Of a stretch of DNA of 41,611 nt, positions 8,750-16,219 are shown piece by piece. The stretch is taken from assembly GCA_947589555.1 (NCBI GenBank), contig CANQAZ010000007.1, positions 1-41,611 on the forward strand. The letters are read 5' to 3'. The first letter of the stretch is position 1. Every line of letters starts with the position of its first letter. The stretch is from an uncultured Clostridia bacterium. GTDB taxonomy: Bacteria > Bacillota > Clostridia > Christensenellales > Borkfalkiaceae. Below the pieces are notes generated by a model. The model was not told the DNA's origin. It saw only the letters and a program-made list of their open reading frames with translations, and did no database searches. The translations under genes were made by a program, and so were the position numbers.

Positions 8750-9868
8750 ATGTCGGTAGCATTATCCGTTGTAATCTATTTTAGCGCTTATGGCGCTACG
8801 GCGTTGTTGTACAGTCTGCTTTTCAGAATAAAAGCAGGCAGGTTTTCCAAATACTTTTTAATTGCTATTGCCGCATTGCCGTTTTCTCTTTTGGCGGGAT
8901 TCAGGGATAATGTAGGGACGGATTATCTTAATTACGCAAAGATTTTCGAGGAGTTCCGGACAACAAAATTAGTAGATCTCATAACCGCTTCGGACAACAT
9001 CGAAGTGGGCTATTATTTGCTTATAAGAGCCATTCAGTTTTTAGGCGCGGATGTTCACTTCGCGTTTTTTGCTTATGAATTTTTTATCATATATATTTTC
9101 CTTTTGGGACTAAGCAAATACAAAAATTCCGTTAATGCGATTTTTTGCATTACCTTTTATTTTGCCATGTACTTTCATCCGTCCTTGAATATTATCAGAC
9201 AGTCTATGGCGATGAGTTTATTGTTCTTGGCGTGCTTCTATTTGATCAATAAAAAATATGTCGCTTATGCGGTTACTAACGCGCTTGCATGTTTGTTCCA
9301 TCGGACGGCCATTATTTGTTTCATATTTTTTATCTTATATGTGTTTTTGCGCAGAGAGTATGCGAAGGACCGCGTGAAATTCAGACTGACGGGTAGACGG
9401 GTTCTGTTTTATATTGTCATTCTATTGTGCCCGTTGATCTATCGGTTGATCATTCCGTTGCTGTTGAGTTTGCCGTTCTTTTCCAAGTATTCCGATTATG
9501 CCGTCAACATTAACGGAACGATCGGATTTGGAATGACGTTCAAATTTATCGTGTTGATTATCCCGGTTGTAGCCGTTATGATCCATAAACGCGGAAATAT
9601 CAGCGCACAGAGTTTGAAATTGCTCGATCTGTACACGCTCTTCATTCCGATTTCGGATATCGGATATTTTATTGAGTTCACCAATCGGCTATATTTATAT
9701 CCGGAGATTTTAATGATAGTCCTTTCCTCCATGATGATAAAAGAGGAGGAGAATAAAAAGATGAGAACCGCAATGGTGATTTATTATCTTGCGTTTATGA
9801 TTTGTGTTTATGTCAACGATTATTTGATATATAATTTCAATGAAACATATCCTTTGGTTTTTGTGTAA
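8750..9868 (+). CDS. EpsG/Wzy-family polysaccharide polymerase
   Basis: A 372-residue integral membrane protein with roughly ten hydrophobic segments. The AGFRDNVGTDYLNYAKIFEE motif at residues 44-63 is characteristic of the EpsG family, the polymerase-like component of exopolysaccharide loci. It would join repeat units on the outer face of the membrane after flipping by the Wzx protein encoded at 11025. The gene sits six bases after its neighbour without an obvious strong ribosome binding site. The sequence of Wzy-type proteins is too variable to predict linkage. Confidence 0.82.
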   Translation: MSVALSVVIYFSAYGATALLYSLLFRIKAGRFSKYFLIAIAALPFSLLAGFRDNVGTDYLNYAKIFEEFRTTKLVDLITASDNIEVGYYLLIRAIQFLGADVHFAFFAYEFFIIYIFLLGLSKYKNSVNAIFCITFYFAMYFHPSLNIIRQSMAMSLLFLACFYLINKKYVAYAVTNALACLFHRTAIICFIFFILYVFLRREYAKDRVKFRLTGRRVLFYIVILLCPLIYRLIIPLLLSLPFFSKYSDYAVNINGTIGFGMTFKFIVLIIPVVAVMIHKRGNISAQSLKLLDLYTLFIPISDIGYFIEFTNRLYLYPEILMIVLSSMMIKEEENKKMRTAMVIYYLAFMICVYVNDYLIYNFNETYPLVFV

Positions 9869-9928
9869 TTACGCAGTTTGAATTGGCTTAAAGAAATTAT
9901 GCGGACGGATAGGATAGAGAGGGGAATG

Positions 9929-11032
9929 ATGTACGATTATTTGATTGTCGGTAGCGGTTTATTCGGTGCGGTGTGTGCATACGAATTGACGAAGGCGGGC
10001 AAATCCTGTCTCGTTGTTGAAAAACGCAATCATATAGGCGGCAATATATATACGGAGCAAATCGAGGGGATCAACGTTCATCGCTACGGCGCGCACATCT
10101 TTCATACTTCGGATCGGGAAGTGTGGGATTACATCAATCAGTTCGCCCGATTTAATCATTATATCAATAGTCCCATCGCTCGATATCAAAGCGAATGCTA
10201 TAATTTGCCCTTTAACATGAATACGTTTACAAAACTTTGGCCCGATGTTTTTACGCCCGCGGAAGCCAAAGCGCGCATCGATTCGGAGAGAAGGGAACGT
10301 TTTACAAGTGAGCCGAAAAATCTTGAAGAACAAGCAATCAATTTGGTGGGGGAAACGATCTATCGAAAACTGATCAAGGGCTATACCGAAAAACAATGGG
10401 GAAGGCCCTGTACAGAACTGCCGCCGTTTATCATAAAGAGGCTTCCCGTTCGCTTTACTTTCGATAACAATTATTTTAACGATGCTTACCAGGGGATCCC
10501 GATTGGCGGCTATACCCAAATCATAAAGCAAATGCTTGCCGGTGCGGAAGTCAGGCTTGGTTGTGATTTTTTCAGCCATCGCAAGAGTTTAACGGTGGTC
10601 GCCCGTAAAATAATTTTTACGGGGGCCATCGACCAATATTACGATTATTGTTTTGGCGCTTTGCAATACCGTTCGGTGCGCTTTGAAACCGAGACGCTCG
10701 AAACGGATAATTTTCAAGGCAATGCTGTGGTAAATTATACTTCTGCCGACGTTCCTTATACCCGCATCATTGAGCACAAGCATTTTGAATTCGGACAACA
10801 GCCGCGGACCGTAATTTCCCGCGAATATTCTACCGAATGGAAGAAGGGGGACGAGCCGTACTATCCCGTCAACGATCTAAAAAACAATGATTTATATGAG
10901 AAATATCGGGAGCGCGCCGCAGAAGAGAAAAAGGTGATTTTCGGCGGCCGTCTCGGTGAGTATAAGTATTACGACATGCATATCGTCATAAAGAACGCTA
11001 TCGAAACAGTGCGAAAGGAAATAAATGGCTGA
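9929..11032 (+). CDS. glf: UDP-galactopyranose mutase
   Basis: A 367-residue FAD enzyme converting UDP-galactopyranose to UDP-galactofuranose. Visible motifs are the FAD-binding YDYLIVGSGLFGAVCAYEL, VVEKRNHIGGN, HRYGAHIFHT, the active-site block KGYTEKQWGRP, the RLPVRFTFDNNYF block and PYTRIIEHKHF. All track the well-studied bacterial Glf closely. The start is set at 9929 because GAGGGG lies just upstream and the family begins MYDYLIVG. An in-frame TTG at 9878 would add 17 unrelated residues. Its presence implies galactofuranose in the polymer. It overlaps the flippase gene by eight bases. Confidence 0.95.
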   Translation: MYDYLIVGSGLFGAVCAYELTKAGKSCLVVEKRNHIGGNIYTEQIEGINVHRYGAHIFHTSDREVWDYINQFARFNHYINSPIARYQSECYNLPFNMNTFTKLWPDVFTPAEAKARIDSERRERFTSEPKNLEEQAINLVGETIYRKLIKGYTEKQWGRPCTELPPFIIKRLPVRFTFDNNYFNDAYQGIPIGGYTQIIKQMLAGAEVRLGCDFFSHRKSLTVVARKIIFTGAIDQYYDYCFGALQYRSVRFETETLETDNFQGNAVVNYTSADVPYTRIIEHKHFEFGQQPRTVISREYSTEWKKGDEPYYPVNDLKNNDLYEKYRERAAEEKKVIFGGRLGEYKYYDMHIVIKNAIETVRKEING

Positions 11033-12587
11033 AAAAAGTCTGAAAAAAAATTTTATTTATAACGTATCGTATCAGTTGCTGATGCTGATAGCGCCGTTTG
11101 TCGTGACCCCGTATGTTTCCCGGGTTTTGGGAGTGGACAATATCGGGTTATATAGTTATGCTAATTCCATAGTATCTTATTTCATGCTGGTTGCCGTATT
11201 GGGCACGACAACGTATGCACAACGCGCCATAGGATATTCTCAAAAGGACAAGGAAGAACGTAGCAGAAAATTTTGGGAAATAGTTATATTCAGGCTTCTG
11301 ACGTCAGCGGTAACGCTTGGCGGTTATATGATTTATGCCTTTTTGATCGCACCCCAAAATCAACGCTTGATTTGTCTGATCCTTGCTATGAATATTATCA
11401 ACAGCGCGTTGGATATTTCCTGGTTTTTGCAAGGGATGGAGGAATTCGGCAAAACTACGCTGTTCAGTACTTTGTTCAGGATAGCCAGCATCGTCTCGAT
11501 TTTTGTATTCGTTAAAAGCGCGGACGATCTTTGGCTATATGTTTTATTCAGCATTGTTTATAATGTTATCGGCAACTTGTTGCTTTGGGCTCTTCTGCCG
11601 AAATACATTTGCAAGGTCAGGAATATCCATCCCCTGAAAGATACAAAAACGATTTTGCAAATGTTTTTACCCACCATTGCCGTTCAATTATATACGGTAT
11701 TGGATAAGTCAATGTTGGGTTGGTTTGCGGACGGATATACGGAAAACGGATATTATGAGCAGGCAGAAAAGGTAGTTAAAATGGCACTCACCGCGGTCAC
11801 CGCTTTGGGACTCGTGATGATCCCGCGCATTTCAAGAAGGTTCAAAGAGGGCGACATGGCGCAGGTCCACGCGTATCTTTACAAATCGTACCGCTTTGTG
11901 TGGATGTTGGCGGTACCCATTATGTTTGGATTGATCGCCATAGCCGATATATTTGTTCCGATTTTTTTTGGCGATGGGTATGAGGCTTGCAGTTTGTTGA
12001 TACAACTGTTTAGTCCGCTCGTGATTTTTATAGGGTTGAGCAATGTGACCGGAATGCAGTATTTTGTTCCGATAGGCAAGCAAAACGTACTTACCCTTAC
12101 GGTAGTAATTGGTGCAATGGTCAACCTCGTTTTGAATTTGTGTTTGATTCCATTCTTCTATTCGATCGGCGCGTGTATCGCATCGGTCGTTGCCGAATTT
12201 TCCGTGGCAACAGCGGGCTTCGTGTACTGTAAAAAGAAGAAATGCTTCAAACTTTCGCCTGTATTTCTTTGTTCATGGAAATACTGGGTGGCGGGTGCGC
12301 TTATGTGCGCGGCAGTTTTTATATCCAAAATTTGGTTGCCTTTGGCGATTTGGAGCCTCATCGTTCTCATTTTAATTGGTATCCTCGTCTATTTCCTTGC
12401 ATTGTTTCTCCTCCGCGACGCCTTTCTATTGGAGGTTTTTCACAAAGGAGTTCAAACGATTCGTAATCTTTTTGGAAGAAAGCGCAAAAATAAAGAGGTG
12501 GCGGAAACCGCGTCCTCGAGCGATAAAGAAGGGCAGGAACAAAACGATACGACAGAAAAGCAAGAGGATGAGCCGTACGAAGGATGA
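11025..12587 (+). CDS. Wzx-type polysaccharide flippase
   Basis: A 520-residue MATE/MOP-superfamily membrane protein with about 12-14 predicted helices. The start KKNFIYNVSYQLLMLIAPFV followed by TPYVSRVLG is typical of Wzx/RfbX O-antigen and capsule flippases, which move undecaprenyl-linked repeat units across the membrane. The last 45 residues form a highly charged, Lys/Glu/Asp/Gln-rich cytoplasmic tail that is longer than usual. The start overlaps glf by eight bases. It is the last gene of the polysaccharide block; a terminator-like hairpin follows at 12694. Confidence 0.9.
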   Translation: MAEKSLKKNFIYNVSYQLLMLIAPFVVTPYVSRVLGVDNIGLYSYANSIVSYFMLVAVLGTTTYAQRAIGYSQKDKEERSRKFWEIVIFRLLTSAVTLGGYMIYAFLIAPQNQRLICLILAMNIINSALDISWFLQGMEEFGKTTLFSTLFRIASIVSIFVFVKSADDLWLYVLFSIVYNVIGNLLLWALLPKYICKVRNIHPLKDTKTILQMFLPTIAVQLYTVLDKSMLGWFADGYTENGYYEQAEKVVKMALTAVTALGLVMIPRISRRFKEGDMAQVHAYLYKSYRFVWMLAVPIMFGLIAIADIFVPIFFGDGYEACSLLIQLFSPLVIFIGLSNVTGMQYFVPIGKQNVLTLTVVIGAMVNLVLNLCLIPFFYSIGACIASVVAEFSVATAGFVYCKKKKCFKLSPVFLCSWKYWVAGALMCAAVFISKIWLPLAIWSLIVLILIGILVYFLALFLLRDAFLLEVFHKGVQTIRNLFGRKRKNKEVAETASSSDKEGQEQNDTTEKQEDEPYEG

Positions 12588-12693
12588 CGAAATACAATTA
12601 GGCCATATTCCTTTCAAGCGGATTTCACGCGCGGAGAGGACGAAAGGAGCCCGAGGCGCTTTCCTTATACTACTTAGTAAAAAATGAAAAGAT

Positions 12694-12721
12694 GCGACGC
12701 CGATCGGCGCCGTATTTTTTT
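12694..12721 (+). terminator. Rho-independent terminator after the polysaccharide operon
   Basis: An eight-pair stem with one mismatch (GCGACGCC / GGCGCCGT, loop GATC) is followed by A and a run of seven Ts. It lies 107 bases after the flippase stop. The rest of the 325-base gap between 12588 and 12912 holds only the promoter at 12855. Confidence 0.7.
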
Positions 12722-12854
12722 GCGGGGATTTTGTCCGCGTCGGTTTTTTAGCAAGGAGAGGACGGGCGGAAAAGGCAGAGCGGAAAAAGGAGAGTTTGGC
12801 AGGGAGATCGCGAAATATTTTGAAAAAATAAACGGTGAAGATTGCTTTATTTAC

Positions 12855-12882
12855 TTGACATTTTTCGGGGAGGGGATATAAT
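12855..12882 (+). promoter_or_regulatory. Strong sigma-A promoter
   Basis: Consensus TTGACA (12855-12860) and TATAAT (12877-12882), separated by 16 bp. It drives the small gene at 12913, whose ribosome binding site GGAGGAAAAGGG lies just upstream of the ATG. Both hexamers are perfect, which is unusual for an unknown 79-residue product and suggests high vegetative expression. Confidence 0.85.
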
Positions 12883-12912
12883 GATAGACAAATCAAGCGT
12901 GGAGGAAAAGGG

Positions 12913-13152
12913 ATGAAAGAGGAAATCGATAAAGAGAGCGCGGGACAGATCTCCTCGGCCGTATCCAACGCCGCGGCGCAAACGAACGCGCGGTTGGCGT
13001 CGACGAACGCACGGCTGACGCAGATCGCCTCCGCGACCGCTCTCAACGGTGCCCTTCTCGCAAAGGCGAACGAGAACAGCGCGGGCATCGCAAGGGATGT
13101 GGGCCGCTTGCGCGACTACGCCGATATCCATTACCGCCGCACGGTGAGATAG
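12913..13152 (+). CDS. Small Ala/Asn-rich protein of unknown function
   Basis: A 79-residue protein that I do not recognise. It is Ala-, Asn- and Ser-rich with a short internal repeat (NARLAST / NARLTQI), heptad-like spacing in the middle and a basic C-terminus (DYADIHYRRTVR). It has no signal peptide, membrane helix or cysteine. The gene has a perfect sigma-A promoter and a strong ribosome binding site, and is followed by a terminator at 13211, so it looks like an independent, well-expressed unit. A small helical, possibly oligomeric, protein is the most that can be said. Confidence 0.6.
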   Translation: MKEEIDKESAGQISSAVSNAAAQTNARLASTNARLTQIASATALNGALLAKANENSAGIARDVGRLRDYADIHYRRTVR

Positions 13153-13210
13153 GAAGGCGGACGGCGCTTTTCCCGACTCTCCCCGAGGAAGGGGGCTATG
13201 CATGATTTTG

Positions 13211-13244
13211 ACCCGATTGCAGAAAATGCAGTCGGGTTTATTTT
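13211..13244 (+). terminator. Hairpin terminator abutting spoVAD
   Basis: An 11-bp stem (13211-13221 with 13227-13237, one G-T pair, loop GAAAA) is followed by TTATTTT. It ends directly before the spoVAD start codon, so the T-rich tail occupies the place where the ribosome binding site would be. It probably ends the transcript of the 79-residue gene. Confidence 0.7.
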
Positions 13245-14237
13245 ATGGGAAATCAGACCATTTACTTCAAAAAACAGCCGCGCATCGTGGCGACGAGCAC
13301 CATTGCCGGTCCCAAAGAGTGCGAGGGGATCATCGGGCGATATGTGGAGACGGCGCTTGCCGACGATATGTTCGGCGAAAGTACCTACGAAAAAGCGGAA
13401 TGTAAGATGCTCTCCCACGTTATCGACGGCGCGATCTCCAACGGGGGCTATAAGCGCGAGGAGATCGATTGCATCGTTTCGGGAGATCTTCTCAACCAAA
13501 TCATTTCGGCAAGTTTTGCGGCGCGCGATTTTTCGGTGCCCTTTTTGGGGGTGTATGGGGCGTGCTCCACGATGGCGGAAAGCCTTGCAGTGGGGGCGGC
13601 CTTTATCAACGGCGGCCTCATGCACCGCGTGGTCGCGGCGACGGGAAGCCATTTTGCTTCCGCCGAGCGTCAGTACCGCTATCCCCTCGAACTCGGTTGC
13701 ACCCGCCCCCCGCAGGCGCAGTGGACGGTGACGGGCGCGGGGGCCGCGCTCCTCTCCGACAAGGGCGACGGCATCAAAATTACGGCGGCGACGCTCGGAA
13801 AGGTGGTCGATTTCGGCGTGACCGACGTCAACAATATGGGCGCCGCTATGGCGCCCGCGGCGGCTGATACCATACTCGCGCATTTCCGCGGGACAAAAGA
13901 AGAACTCGAACGGTACGATCTCATCGTCACGGGCGATTTGGGGGCGCTCGGGAGCCGCATTTTGAAGGATCTCACATGGGAAAAGGGCCTGGATATCTCC
14001 GAGAGGCACGTCGATTGCGGCGAAATCATCTACAACGTCATTGAGGACGAATATCAAGGAGGGAGCGGCGCGGGGTGCTCCGCCGTCGTGCTCAATTCCT
14101 ATCTCATCAACCGTATGCAGTCGGGTGCGCTCCGCAGGATCCTCTTCGTGGCGACGGGCGCCCTCCTTTCCACCGTCTCTTCGGGGCAGGGGGAGAGCAT
14201 TCCCTGCATCGCCCACGCGGTCGTCCTCGAACGGTAG
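13245..14237 (+). CDS. spoVAD: Stage V sporulation protein AD
   Basis: A 330-residue SpoVAD. This thiolase-fold protein belongs to the SpoVA channel of the spore inner membrane, which moves dipicolinic acid during spore formation and germination. It matches the family from the N-terminus (STIAGPKECEG) through VSGDLLNQI, GVYGACSTMAE, SSH-like block GSHFASAERQYRYP, NMGAAMAPAAADTI and the C-terminal VATGALLS. No ribosome binding site precedes the ATG; a hairpin and T run sit there instead. Upstream in-frame sequence is closed by a TGA at 13209. The usual upstream partner spoVAC is not adjacent. Expression in the forespore is expected, but I could not identify a sigma-G promoter. Confidence 0.95.
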   Translation: MGNQTIYFKKQPRIVATSTIAGPKECEGIIGRYVETALADDMFGESTYEKAECKMLSHVIDGAISNGGYKREEIDCIVSGDLLNQIISASFAARDFSVPFLGVYGACSTMAESLAVGAAFINGGLMHRVVAATGSHFASAERQYRYPLELGCTRPPQAQWTVTGAGAALLSDKGDGIKITAATLGKVVDFGVTDVNNMGAAMAPAAADTILAHFRGTKEELERYDLIVTGDLGALGSRILKDLTWEKGLDISERHVDCGEIIYNVIEDEYQGGSGAGCSAVVLNSYLINRMQSGALRRILFVATGALLSTVSSGQGESIPCIAHAVVLER

Positions 14238-14358
14238 GGGAGATACGATTTTCGCCTTTGTCTCATCCGCCTTTCGTCGAAAAGAGCGCGGGCAAGGTGC
14301 CCATAAATGGGAGCGCTTCTCTTTCCGCGGACGATATGGGGAGGAGGTCCTTACATAT

Positions 14359-14736
14359 ATGGAATACTTAGATATTTTGCTCATGTTTTTGAAGGCGTTT
14401 TTGGTCGGCGGCCTCATCTGCGCCGTTGCGCAGGTCATCATCAATCTGACCGAGTTGACGGCGGGAAAAATACTCGTCATGTTCATGCTGGCGGGGGTGG
14501 CACTGACGGCGCTCGGATTGTACCAACCGATCGTGGAGTGGGCGGGCGCGGGGGCGACCGTGCCCATTTCGGGTTTTGGGTACTTGCTTGCAAACGGTGC
14601 GATGCGGGGGGCGCAAGAGGGGATCTTTCAAGCCCTCACGGGCTCGCTTGCCGCCGCAAGTGCGGGCGTTTCTGCGGCCGTCGTATTCTCATTTTTGATG
14701 GCGCTCATCTTCCGTTCGCACACAAAATATAATTGA
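14359..14736 (+). CDS. spoVAE: Stage V sporulation protein AE (SpoVAEb type)
   Basis: A 125-residue membrane protein with three or four hydrophobic segments, matching SpoVAEb: KAFLVGGLICAVAQVI, LGLYQPIVEWAGAGATVPI and SAAVVFSFLMALIF. It would form part of the dipicolinic-acid channel with SpoVAC and SpoVAD. The start is supported by GGAGG eleven bases upstream. It lies 121 bases after spoVAD, in the same orientation and presumably the same transcript. Length is normal. Confidence 0.93.
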   Translation: MEYLDILLMFLKAFLVGGLICAVAQVIINLTELTAGKILVMFMLAGVALTALGLYQPIVEWAGAGATVPISGFGYLLANGAMRGAQEGIFQALTGSLAAASAGVSAAVVFSFLMALIFRSHTKYN

Positions 14737-14805
14737 GCGTTTTCAAATTTAGTTGCATATTCTCCCGCCGCAACGAGTATATTATGGGGAAATTCGGGGG
14801 CTTTT

Positions 14806-14996
14806 TTATCCACATGGTCGCATAAATTCACCGTGGATAAGTGCGCCGCGGTTTGCCCGCGGGGGAAAAGTTAAAAAAAGTTATCCACAATTTACCCCTG
14901 ATTTTTCCACAGAATTCCACATTTCGACAAAAATCGCGTCGTTTGCGGGATTTTTTCAAAAAAAGTTATCCACAATTACAAATTTTCTGTGGATAA
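14806..14996. promoter_or_regulatory. DnaA-box cluster, possible oriC-like site
   Basis: Four perfect DnaA boxes TTATCCACA lie at 14806-14814(+), 14881-14889(+), 14966-14974(+) and 14988-14996(-). One-mismatch or near boxes lie at 14832-14840(-), 14903-14911(+) and 14913-14921(+). A 20-bp direct repeat, AAAAAAAGTTATCCACAATT, occurs at 14873-14892 and 14958-14977, 85 bp apart (about eight helical turns). The surroundings are AT-rich with poly-A and poly-T runs, unlike the GC-rich flanks. No dnaA or dnaN gene is nearby. It could be a replication origin, a DnaA-titration site, or a DnaA-controlled regulatory region. It occupies most of the gene-free stretch between 14737 and 15019. Confidence 0.75.
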
Positions 14997-15019
14997 TGTT
15001 TTTTCGCGCCGAAAAACCG

Positions 15020-15048
15020 TTGACAAATCGTCGCAAAGGGGCTATAAT
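15020..15048 (+). promoter_or_regulatory. Strong promoter of the tRNA-Arg locus
   Basis: Perfect TTGACA (15020-15025), 17-bp spacer, perfect TATAAT (15043-15048). Transcription would start about 15055, 24 bases after the last DnaA box ends the cluster plus the promoter itself. The leader from 15059 contains an eight-pair stem (CGGGTGAA with TTCGCCCG) before the tRNA-like sequences. Confidence 0.85.
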
Positions 15049-15113
15049 ATGCGAGTAATCGGGTGAAGCGGTGGTGCGATAAAGCCGTGCTTGCCTATTC
15101 GCCCGTTTCATGC

Positions 15114-15156
15114 GCATCTTTAGCTCAATTGGATAGAGCGTCGGTCTACGGAACCG
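15114..15156 (+). pseudogene. 5'-half copy of tRNA-Arg
   Basis: These 43 bases are identical to bases 1-43 of the intact tRNA-Arg at 15251: acceptor 5' strand, D arm, and anticodon arm through GGAACCG. After that the sequence departs into a GC-rich stretch with a six-pair hairpin (GTGCCG / CGGCAC at 15174-15193). There is no T arm or acceptor 3' strand, so it cannot be a functional tRNA. A short AAGGCTGG further on (15214 region) matches the start of the 3' half and may be a relic. It is co-oriented with and upstream of the intact gene, on the same predicted transcript. Confidence 0.75.
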
Positions 15157-15250
15157 CCCCGCGCGCACGTATTGTGCCGTCGAAGCGCGGCACGAGGAGC
15201 GTAGCGACGAAGTAAGGCTGGAAGCAAAGATCGGTCAAACAACTGTATAT

Positions 15251-15324
<74 letters not shown>

Positions 15325-15327
<3 letters not shown>

Positions 15328-15362
15328 CGAAGAGAGCCTCCTTTGGGAGGCTCTCTTCGTGG
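15325..15362 (+). terminator. Perfect 17-bp hairpin after tRNA-Arg
   Basis: CCACGAAGAGAGCCTCC (15325-15341) pairs without mismatch with 15346-15362 across a TTTG loop. The stem begins inside the tRNA's CCA end. It is not followed by a T run (TAAAAACGG follows), so it is not a textbook intrinsic terminator. It may act as a terminator or processing hairpin. Confidence 0.6.
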
Positions 15363-15410
15363 TAAAAACGGACGCGAGGATCCCCGGCGGTTAGATTCGC
15401 CCGCTTGCAC

Positions 15411-15439
15411 TTGATTTGCGTGCGGCTGTATGCTATAAT
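15411..15439 (+). promoter_or_regulatory. Sigma-A promoter, extended -10
   Basis: TTGATT (15411-15416), 17-bp spacer, TGC preceding a perfect TATAAT (15434-15439). It would drive the short open frame at 15462 and the acetyltransferase gene at 15622. Confidence 0.7.
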
Positions 15440-15461
15440 AAAAGCGTGAAACGGGAATTTG

Positions 15462-15599
15462 GTGGAGAAGCATGAAAACACTTGGCTTAATTTTCTGTTC
15501 ATTCCGCTAATGCTTTTCTTTATCCGCTTTGGGGTAGGACATATAACGATCGGTTATCAAAATATGGATAAAACCGTGTTTCCCATAAGTACAGTTTAA
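15462..15599 (+). other. Short hydrophobic open frame, possible gene remnant
   Basis: From a GTG at 15462 a frame of 45 codons runs to a TAA at 15597. It encodes an Asn/Thr-containing start and one membrane-like segment (NFLFIPLMLFFIRFGVG). A well-placed GGAG, however, favours an overlapping 12-codon ATG frame at 15472. The base composition is AT-richer than its surroundings. It could be a small membrane peptide, a leader peptide for the downstream gene, or a decayed gene. I do not recognise it. Confidence 0.25.
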
Positions 15600-15621
15600 G
15601 TTTCATTTTGAGGAGAGCGAT

Positions 15622-16194
15622 ATGCAACACAAAGGCATAAAAATTCTTGAAACAAAGCGGTTGATCCTTCGTCCGTGGAAAGAGAGCGACGCCGAAGAGG
15701 CGTTCGCGCATTGGATGAACGATCCCGACGTCACAAAGTATCTCACTTGGACGCCGCACGGGGACATCAAAGTTACGCGCGCTCTTCTCAAAATGTGGGA
15801 ACGGGAGAGCGGCGAGCCGCATATCTACAAGTGGGCGATCGTCCTGAAAGAGGGGAACGTCCTCATCGGCGATATTGCCGTTCTGCGCGCGGACGAATTT
15901 CAGGAGCGCGGCACGATCGGCTACTGTATGGGCAAAAAATGGTGGGGGAAGGGCATCATGACGGAGGCTCTTTCCGAAGTTCTGCGCTACTCGTTTGAGG
16001 AAGTGGGATTTTTCCGCATCGACGGCGAGCATGCGGCGGAAAATATCGGCTCCTCCCGCGTCATGGAAAAGTGCGGGCTTACTTATGAGGGAACGCGCAG
16101 GCAGTACTTCCGCTGTCCCACGACGGGCGAGCGCGTCGATATCGTGGAGCGCGGCATTCTGCGGGAAGAATATTTCAAAAACGCGAAAGAATAA
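15622..16194 (+). CDS. GNAT-family N-acetyltransferase (RimJ/RimL-like)
   Basis: A 190-residue acetyl-CoA-dependent N-acetyltransferase. The start region ETKRLILRPWKESDAEEAF is the RimJ/RimL-subgroup opening. The acetyl-CoA loop is seen near GYCMGKKWWGKGIMTEALSE, and the C-terminal block NIGSSRVMEKCGLTYEGTRR is conserved. Substrates in this subgroup include ribosomal-protein N-termini, small amines and antibiotics; none can be assigned here. GAGGAG lies seven bases before the ATG. The gene is probably transcribed from the promoter at 15411, and the next gene follows by 25 bases. Confidence 0.9.
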   Translation: MQHKGIKILETKRLILRPWKESDAEEAFAHWMNDPDVTKYLTWTPHGDIKVTRALLKMWERESGEPHIYKWAIVLKEGNVLIGDIAVLRADEFQERGTIGYCMGKKWWGKGIMTEALSEVLRYSFEEVGFFRIDGEHAAENIGSSRVMEKCGLTYEGTRRQYFRCPTTGERVDIVERGILREEYFKNAKE

Positions 16195-16219
16195 TTCAAT
16201 TTAACGGAGAAACAGCGCA

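Noticed and set aside
12684-12881. 65-codon + strand open frame before the small unknown gene
   Set aside because: It overlaps the terminator at 12694 and the promoter at 12855, lacks a ribosome binding site and is Arg/Lys/Gly-biased.
13160-13245. Sigma-G promoter before spoVAD
   Set aside because: A GCATG occurs near 13199, but no matching -10 is found at the required spacing.
15055-15113. T-box riboswitch in the tRNA-Arg leader
   Set aside because: There is a GGTGGTGCG-like stretch and an eight-pair stem, but no T-box antiterminator sequence, specifier loop or downstream synthetase gene.
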